This document shows positions 1 to 4,274 of a stretch of DNA of 13,019 nucleotides, one piece after another. Made by a program: the position numbers and the translations under genes. Position 1 is the first letter of the stretch. Each line of letters opens with the position of its first letter. The stretch lies in NCBI GenBank assembly GCA_041665165.1, contig JBAYJJ010000037.1, forward strand, positions 1 to 13,019. The letters run 5' to 3'. The DNA comes from MWCR01 sp041665165. Lineage in GTDB: Bacteria > Patescibacteriota > Patescibacteriia > 2-12-FULL-60-25. The notes beneath the pieces are model-generated. The model worked only from the letters and a program-made list of their open reading frames with translations. It did not search any database and had not been told where the DNA came from.

Positions 1-138
1 AAAGATATGCTTTTGCGGGATCCCGCCCCAGGCGGTGATAATTCGTAAGTCAAAGTGGGATTTGCGTTATCAACATTGGAACAGAAAAAGAACAGTATTT
101 TGGCTTGATTGAGAGTTGATTCAGATATCCTCTGAGAG

Positions 139-174
139 TTGACCAGTGTGGTTAAGTGGCATAGAATGGCAGGT
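139..174 (+). promoter_or_regulatory. sigma70-type promoter of the mraZ operon
   Basis: A -35 TTGACC (139-144) and a -10 TAGAAT (162-167) are separated by exactly 17 bp, which predicts a start of transcription near 174 and a leader of about 90 bases before mraZ. The -10 box lies inside the MraZ operator array, so a bound repressor would block it directly. Upstream (1-138) I see no gene; the only structure is a 12-bp perfect palindrome GCGGGATCCCGC at 15-26. Confidence 0.7.
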
Positions 175-191
175 AGTGGGTCGTAGTGGGA
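146..191 (+). promoter_or_regulatory. MraZ operator: four or five TGGG-type boxes with 10-bp period
   Basis: GTGGG occurs at 176-180 and 186-190, with close variants ATGGC at 166-170, GTGGC at 156-160 and GTGTG at 146-150. All are spaced exactly 10 bp apart, so they lie on one face of the helix. MraZ of E. coli is known to bind three direct TGGG-type repeats with 5-bp spacers in front of its own gene, and the match in word, spacing and place is close. The array covers the -10 box (162-167) and the start of transcription, so negative autoregulation is the natural inference. A further isolated TGGGA is at 56-60. Confidence 0.75.
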
Positions 192-266
192 AAAGAAGTT
201 TTGCCGCATCGGTTGCGGTATAGCTGTCCCATTTTTTTGTACCAAGTGATACATGACTTGATTATT

Positions 267-698
267 ATGTTCATCGGCGAGTTTCATCACACATTAGACG
301 ACAAAGGACGGCTATCCATTCCCGTAGGCTATCGCACCGCGTTAAATGACGGAGCAGTGGTGACGCGCGGGCTTGATCACACATTGTTCCTTTACCCAAA
401 GGAACAATGGAGATCTTTGGCTGCCAAAATAGCAGCCATGCCGCTTTCTCAAGCGGATACCCGCGCTTTCGCCCGCCTCATGCTAGCAGGTGCCATGGAA
501 GTCGATATCGACAAGTCTGGGCGCATTACAGTCCCTGAATATCTGCGGACATACGCAGGAATCTCCAAAAAAGTGGTGGTTTCTGGCTTGTATGACCGCT
601 TGGAAATCTGGGACGAAGACGCTTGGAAAGCCTATGTGACCAAAACCGAGGCAGCAGGGGATGAGATAGCCGAAAGGCTAGGACCAATCGGTTTATGA
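267..698 (+). CDS. mraZ: transcriptional regulator MraZ
   Basis: 143 residues, the usual MraZ length. MraZ is a ring-forming DNA-binding protein with two AbrB/SpoVT-like half domains that controls the division and cell wall (dcw) cluster. Both halves show the family signature: DDKGRLSIP (residues 11-19) and DKSGRITVP (82-90), each following a short beta strand. The start ATG at 267 gives the canonical MFIGEF opening. A GTG at 186 is also open in frame, but it lies within the operator and would add an unconserved 27-residue extension. I see no Shine-Dalgarno site in front of 267. The stop overlaps the start of rsmH as ATGA, the normal mraZ-rsmH order, so the two are almost certainly translated together. 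The operator array upstream suggests it represses its own operon. Confidence 0.96.
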   Translation: MFIGEFHHTLDDKGRLSIPVGYRTALNDGAVVTRGLDHTLFLYPKEQWRSLAAKIAAMPLSQADTRAFARLMLAGAMEVDIDKSGRITVPEYLRTYAGISKKVVVSGLYDRLEIWDEDAWKAYVTKTEAAGDEIAERLGPIGL

Positions 699-1705
699 AC
701 ACCCGAAAAGACACCATCCATCGCCCAGTAATGCTGAGCGAGTCTATGGATGCCTTATCTCCGCATGCAGGCGGCGTCTACTTAGATGCGACCTTGGGCG
801 GTGCAGGGCATTCACTCGAAATCCTCAAACGCGCAACGAATATCGAATATGGAATATCGAATATCGCCAATCAACCGCGACATTCGACATTCAGCGAAGC
901 GGACATTCGACATTCGAGGCTGTTGTCGCTGGATGTTGATCCTGCAGCATTAGCCCGCGCTGAGAAGCTGGCAAAAGAGCATCAAGGTCGCTGGATCATC
1001 AAAGAGTCCAACTTCCGTAATCTCAAGCAAGCGGCCAAAGAAGCGGGCATGGATTGTTTTGACGGGATATTGTTTGACCTTGGCCTTTCATCCGATGAAC
1101 TTGAGGACGCATCCAAAGGATTGTCTTTCCAAAAAGACGGCCCGCTGGACATGCGGCTTGGACCAAAAGCGAACGATGACGAGCTTACAGCAGCTGACAT
1201 CGTGAATCGCTGGAGTCTGCCAGAGCTGATCAAGCTCCTGCGGGTCTTCGGTGAAGAGACTTATGCGGTCAAGATAGCGCAAGCCATGGTAAACCGCAGG
1301 AAAGTCCAAGCATTTGCCACGACTCTGGACTTGGCTCAGGTAATCAAGGATGCAGTACCGCCAGCCTACAGAAATGGCAGGATCCACCCGGCCACCAAGA
1401 CCTTCCAGGCCTTAAGGATCGCGGTCAATGACGAGCTTGAGTCCCTGAAGATCGCTTTGGCTGATGCTTATGACTTGTTGGCTCCAGGAGGCACGCTGGC
1501 AGTGATCTCGTTCCATTCGTTGGAAGACAGGATAGTGAAACAAACATTCAAAAAGTTCCAAAACTCTTCGGTGACAAAAAAACCAATTTTGCCGACAGAG
1601 CAAGAAATAAAAATTAATCCACGGTCGCGCAGCGCAAAGTTGCGGGCCGCAAACAAAAACCAAATCCAAAATAAATTATGTCGCGCTACTATGCACTTGC
1701 TATGA
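695..1705 (+). CDS. rsmH: 16S rRNA (cytosine-1402-N4)-methyltransferase RsmH
   Basis: 336 residues. RsmH transfers a methyl group from S-adenosylmethionine to the N4 of C1402 in the 16S rRNA decoding centre. Visible family motifs are HRPVML (9-14), the SAM-binding motif LDATLGGAGHS (30-40), LFDLGLSS (126-133), GPLDMRL (149-155), the block HPATKTFQALRIAVNDEL, and ISFHSLEDRIVK near the C-terminus. The protein is about 25 residues longer than the common 300-315. The excess is a repeat-derived insertion at residues 48-74, in the loop after motif I, before the LLSLDVD strand that also helps bind SAM. The tail after NPRSRSAKLR is also unusual, reading into a low-complexity AAACC-rich stretch. The start overlaps mraZ (ATGA at 695) and the stop overlaps the FtsL-like gene (ATGA at 1702), giving a coupled three-gene operon. 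Confidence 0.96.
   Translation: MNTRKDTIHRPVMLSESMDALSPHAGGVYLDATLGGAGHSLEILKRATNIEYGISNIANQPRHSTFSEADIRHSRLLSLDVDPAALARAEKLAKEHQGRWIIKESNFRNLKQAAKEAGMDCFDGILFDLGLSSDELEDASKGLSFQKDGPLDMRLGPKANDDELTAADIVNRWSLPELIKLLRVFGEETYAVKIAQAMVNRRKVQAFATTLDLAQVIKDAVPPAYRNGRIHPATKTFQALRIAVNDELESLKIALADAYDLLAPGGTLAVISFHSLEDRIVKQTFKKFQNSSVTKKPILPTEQEIKINPRSRSAKLRAANKNQIQNKLCRATMHLL
836..917 (+). repeat. heptameric inverted repeat inserted in frame in rsmH
   Basis: Left half: 7-bp units CGAATAT, CGAATAT, GGAATAT, CGAATAT from 838. Right half: units CGACATT at 879-892 and again near 903-917, which are near-complements of the left units. The insert adds about 27 codons to rsmH without breaking the frame. Because 7 is not a multiple of 3, the units are read in all phases, and the unit CGAATAT contains no stop in any of the six frames. 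Confidence 0.75.
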
Positions 1706-2040
1706 CCAGGCCGCACCAAAAATTCGGCTTCAAGATGCCGATTGCACGCCAGATCCCGCGCGGAGCCATGGGCTGGGGTTTGCTTATGGGCGCGCTTACC
1801 GTGGTGATGGCTTGCCTGTATGTGTATCAAGTGACGACAGCAGCGCCTTTGTCAGACAGGCTGCAGCAGATGAACAAGAAAGTCGCGGATCTCCAGCAGC
1901 AGATTACGGTCCAGGAAGACCAGGTGGCCAAAGGCTATTCAATGCATGAATTGACGCAAAGGGCACAAGGCTTGGGATATGTTGAGGTAAAGAACCCGTC
2001 ATATATTAACCCGGCCACAGGCGTGGCCTTGCGCAGATAA
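1702..2040 (+). CDS. FtsL/DivIC-like bitopic cell division protein
   Basis: 112 residues from the ATG at 1702, chosen because it forms an ATGA overlap with the rsmH stop exactly like the mraZ-rsmH junction. An ATG at 1678 would add eight residues and cannot be excluded. The protein has a basic cytoplasmic N-terminus (1-22), one membrane segment (about 24-44), then a heptad-like coiled coil (about 50-77: DRLQQMNKKVADLQQQI) and a short C-terminal region with GLGYVEVKNPSYI. This is the FtsL layout, and the position after rsmH is the usual place of ftsL. FtsL forms a complex with FtsB and FtsQ that activates septal wall synthesis. FtsL proteins diverge too fast for a firm call by motif. The expected ftsI does not follow. 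Confidence 0.75.
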   Translation: MTRPHQKFGFKMPIARQIPRGAMGWGLLMGALTVVMACLYVYQVTTAAPLSDRLQQMNKKVADLQQQITVQEDQVAKGYSMHELTQRAQGLGYVEVKNPSYINPATGVALRR

Positions 2041-2278
2041 TATGTTAACAGCTTTTTTGCCCACGCTTTCCGCCTTGCTCCAACTGAGCGCGGCCTGGAG
2101 CAGGTCAATGCTGGCCTAGAGGTCTGCCATTCCTGGTCCTGATGTCCTTGTGATAATCAGGGTCGCGATTGACAGATCTGGGATCTGAAAAAACAAAAAC
2201 AACCCTCCTTCGCTAACCAGACTTCGCACAAGGCTCCGTCCGGTTCAGCTTCGGGGGGCAGGCAAAAACCAAATAAGG
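2041..2278. other. non-coding stretch after the FtsL-like gene, no convincing gene
   Basis: No open frame of useful length is present. A 25-codon frame (ATG 2042 to TAG 2119) begins one base after the FtsL-like stop and encodes a short hydrophobic peptide, but it has no support. The part 2200-2265 is rich in CTTCGC/GGCTTCGG words of the kind seen in CPR intergenic repeats. The next dcw gene (ftsI) would be expected here, so this may be a scar of a deleted gene, but I see no recognisable remnant. Confidence 0.4.
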
Positions 2279-2313
2279 TCTCCTCCAAAGCGCGTTTTTG
2301 GAGGAGATTTTTT
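2279..2313 (+). terminator. Rho-independent terminator of the mraZ operon
   Basis: A perfect 11-bp stem, TCTCCTCCAAA (2279-2289) with TTTGGAGGAGA (2297-2307), 7-base loop, followed by six T (2308-2313). It ends the mraZ-rsmH-ftsL-like unit. Confidence 0.9.
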
Positions 2314-2383
2314 AATCCTCTTCGCTTCTTCTTTAATAAAGGAGACTTTAACGTATAAGTATACTAAAGGCTGCTATGTGGTT

Positions 2384-2443
2384 CTCCTCCTCTTTTGAAT
2401 GCTGAGTCTGCTTATTAATTAATGACGGTAAACTGAGGAGGAG
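2384..2443. repeat. inverted repeat CTCCTCCTC / GAGGAGGAG
   Basis: Nine-base perfect arms (2384-2392 and 2435-2443) separated by 42 bases, lying between the terminator and the end of the convergent kinase gene. The CTCCTC core also forms the terminator at 2279. There is no T-run on either side, so a terminator role is doubtful. No gene is seen between 2314 and 2459. Confidence 0.5.
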
Positions 2444-2459
2444 CTAGAGGTGGTCGATA

Positions 2460-3722
2460 CTATTCGTTTGATTTTGACTTCGGTTCAGGCTCCCAGTCAA
2501 TCAAATACATCTTCGCTTTTCCGTCCGGGCCTTTTTTCGGTTTGTTGTTTTCATAATCCCAGTCAATCAAAATATTCCTGTCATTGAAATCTTTGTGTCT
2601 GATGCCTTTTTCCACACAAAGTCGCTTCAATCGTTTTATTTCTTCATCAAGATCGTATCCAAAATTGTGATACGTGATTTCATTGCGTGCAGCTTTATCG
2701 TCTCGTTTAATACCTTCTCTGATCACTTCTCGGCTGCTCAACAAAGCTTCTTCTTTTTTTATGATTGCTTCCAGAGGCCCGCTGAGCAAATCAAAAACAT
2801 CTGACCAGCTCGAAAAACCAAAAGTGCCAAGGAGTTCGGTCCGCGATTGCAAAAGATCCGGGCGGGTTTCTTTGAGTTTTTCTTTTAATTTCATTAAGTT
2901 CAGTTTTTGATTTAGTTCAGGATCGAGTAGTTCTGAATGATGTATATTGGCGCACAAAGAATCGACCAGATCAAAAACCTTATAATCCTCTCTATATTTT
3001 TGAAACAACACTTTTAGCCTTTTTCTAAGTTGCCTTGGCAAATCATGCCCGAAGATTGCTGCTTTGACGCTTGTAAAAAATTCTTTTTCATCACTCCATC
3101 CAAGGCCGTGTAATGTGCGCCACTCCTCTCTGGTTAAGATGGCGTCAAGGTTAACTCCTTCTATCATTTCAAAAAAAGCATAAACATTTCCATGGTCAAT
3201 AACTTCCCCAAGGACTTTTGGAGTTGGTATGCCGGCTTCATATGCCTCTCGCGCTAAGAAGACTTCCTCTAATTGGGTTGGATCAATTCTTTTTGAGACA
3301 AATACCACAATGTCGCCATTAGGTTTTGCAACTCCGATTTCTTTGACTTTAGAAACATCATAAGGCTGTTCCCAGAGCTCGTTGATTTCTCGTCCTTTTG
3401 GGATGCTTTTTCCAGGTTCATCATAACCCCTCTCTATATTTTCCTGGCTTTCTATCCACTCGGTCGGGTTTTTAAAGAATTCAGGCGGCATCAATTCAGC
3501 GATCTCAGGATCGAGCAGGATTTCTTGGGGAGAATTATCTTTATTTTCGTAAAAAACAGGCTTTTGTTGCATCAATTCAGCGATTCTTCCTTCATTCTCA
3601 GCTGTCAGTTTTTCAAAAAGCGATTTTCGCCCGCGTTCAGCCGCATGCAAAACAGTCCTGGACGTCCGTCGGACCAAGTCTTCGTCGGGTACGAATGGAT
3701 TTGGAGGGGATTCAAAAGGCAC
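2460..3722 (-). CDS. protein-kinase/APH-fold protein, substrate unknown
   Basis: 420 residues from GTG at 3722. The frame stays open to 4097, but that extension runs antisense to the membrane protein gene. An extended -10 box ends six bases before this GTG, so a leaderless start here fits best. Kinase-like landmarks are a beta-3-like strand VVFVSKRI with K144, a hinge-like FFEMIEGVNLDAI (184-196), the catalytic loop HKDFNDRN (H376, D378, N383) and a metal-binding IDWE (D409). There is no clear glycine-rich loop. A helical, charged stretch of about 150 residues (about 200-350) separates hinge and catalytic loop, and the C-terminus ends right after the metal motif. The HxD...N plus IDW pattern resembles aminoglycoside phosphotransferase and lipopolysaccharide kinase relatives as much as Ser/Thr kinases, so the substrate cannot be named. 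The gene is visibly more AT-rich than its neighbours, hinting at transfer. It converges on the mraZ operon. Confidence 0.7.
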   Translation of the reverse strand: MPFESPPNPFVPDEDLVRRTSRTVLHAAERGRKSLFEKLTAENEGRIAELMQQKPVFYENKDNSPQEILLDPEIAELMPPEFFKNPTEWIESQENIERGYDEPGKSIPKGREINELWEQPYDVSKVKEIGVAKPNGDIVVFVSKRIDPTQLEEVFLAREAYEAGIPTPKVLGEVIDHGNVYAFFEMIEGVNLDAILTREEWRTLHGLGWSDEKEFFTSVKAAIFGHDLPRQLRKRLKVLFQKYREDYKVFDLVDSLCANIHHSELLDPELNQKLNLMKLKEKLKETRPDLLQSRTELLGTFGFSSWSDVFDLLSGPLEAIIKKEEALLSSREVIREGIKRDDKAARNEITYHNFGYDLDEEIKRLKRLCVEKGIRHKDFNDRNILIDWDYENNKPKKGPDGKAKMYLIDWEPEPKSKSNE

Positions 3723-3728
3723 AGGGGA

Positions 3729-3737
3729 ATTATAGCA
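3729..3737 (-). promoter_or_regulatory. extended -10 promoter of the kinase-fold gene
   Basis: On the minus strand TGC precedes TATAAT (perfect consensus at 3734-3729), an extended -10 element. Six bases separate it from the GTG at 3722, so transcription would begin at or next to the start codon (leaderless). No -35 match is seen. Confidence 0.7.
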
Positions 3738-3742
3738 CAATG

Positions 3743-3751
3743 TGGTATAAT
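3743..3751 (+). promoter_or_regulatory. extended -10 promoter of the membrane protein-Clp operon
   Basis: TGG followed by perfect TATAAT (3746-3751), again an extended -10 with no -35. The ATG at 3760 is eight bases downstream, implying a leaderless or nearly leaderless message. The two -10 boxes face away from each other with 11 bp between them. Confidence 0.7.
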
Positions 3752-3759
3752 AGCCGGGT

Positions 3760-4155
3760 ATGAATGACGGCGCAGGAGGCCTGACACGTTTGGTATTTAT
3801 TGATTTAATCGGGAGTATTTTTTGGTTTCCGATCTGGTGGTACACCAAAGGCCTGGTCAGGCTCGTGGCTTGGTGCATCAAGGCTTTGGAATACCGCCAA
3901 AAACAATACGCATTCAAAGTCTGGATCAAGAATTTCTTGGTGCCCATGTACGGGCAATGGGATTTGACGAGCAGGCTCATCAGCGTGTTCATGCGCACAG
4001 TCGTTCTCATCGGCCGCGGAATCGGGCTGGCGCTTGAGGCAGTGATATATGTCTTGCTGTGCGCTTGCTGGATCGTGCTGCCGCCTGTGGCAGCCATACT
4101 TTTGCTGCAGAATATATTTTCCGGGATGCTTACTCAAGTACCCAAACCGTTTTAA
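3760..4155 (+). CDS. small integral membrane protein upstream of the Clp-type ATPase
   Basis: 131 residues. Hydrophobic segments lie at about 8-34 (rich in F/W, with FWFPIWWYTKG) and about 88-122, the latter long enough for one or two passes. Between them is an amphipathic, basic stretch (about 42-80) holding the motif FLVPMYGQWD. No signal peptide or known domain is recognised. It is the first gene of the unit that continues into the Clp-type ATPase, which itself carries membrane segments, so a shared membrane complex is a reasonable inference. I have the impression that similar small proteins with an MYGQ motif recur in CPR genomes, but this was not checked. Translation is probably leaderless. 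Confidence 0.8.
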   Translation: MNDGAGGLTRLVFIDLIGSIFWFPIWWYTKGLVRLVAWCIKALEYRQKQYAFKVWIKNFLVPMYGQWDLTSRLISVFMRTVVLIGRGIGLALEAVIYVLLCACWIVLPPVAAILLLQNIFSGMLTQVPKPF

Positions 4156-4274
4156 CATAATTTATAATTCAAAATGCAAAGTTCAAAATTTTGGAGGCCT
4201 TACGGCATCAATCTGAAAAATATCCCGAAGGGATACAATCATTTTGCATTATTAATTTTGAATTTTGAATTATG
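4156..4274. repeat. heptameric AT-rich inverted repeat leading into the Clp start codon
   Basis: Left arm from 4156 is built of heptamers CATAATT, TATAATT, CAAAATG, CAAAGTT, CAAAATT. The right arm (about 4241-4274) has ATTTTGC, ATTATTA, ATTTTGA, ATTTTGA, ATTATG, roughly its reverse complement. The middle contains a small perfect hairpin TATCCC-GAA-GGGATA (4221-4235). The last unit of the right arm supplies the ATG at 4272 that starts the Clp-type ATPase. Confidence 0.75.

Noticed and set aside
15..26. 12-bp palindrome GCGGGATCCCGC as a regulatory site or terminator
   Set aside because: No loop, no T-run and no conserved context visible at the window edge; likely chance or the end of an upstream repeat.
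186..266. GTG at 186 as the start of MraZ
   Set aside because: It lies within the operator repeats, about 12 bases after the predicted transcript start; the family's MFIGEF opening begins at 267.
1468..1830. Minus-strand frame across the rsmH/FtsL-like junction
   Set aside because: Antisense to two overlapping genes with clear features; no signals of its own.
2042..2119. 25-codon frame directly after the FtsL-like gene
   Set aside because: Too short, no ribosome site and no family; mentioned only as part of the non-coding stretch.
3723..4097. N-terminal extension of the kinase-fold frame up to an ATG at 4097
   Set aside because: It runs antisense through the membrane protein gene, lacks kinase-like features, and would ignore the extended -10 box six bases before GTG 3722.
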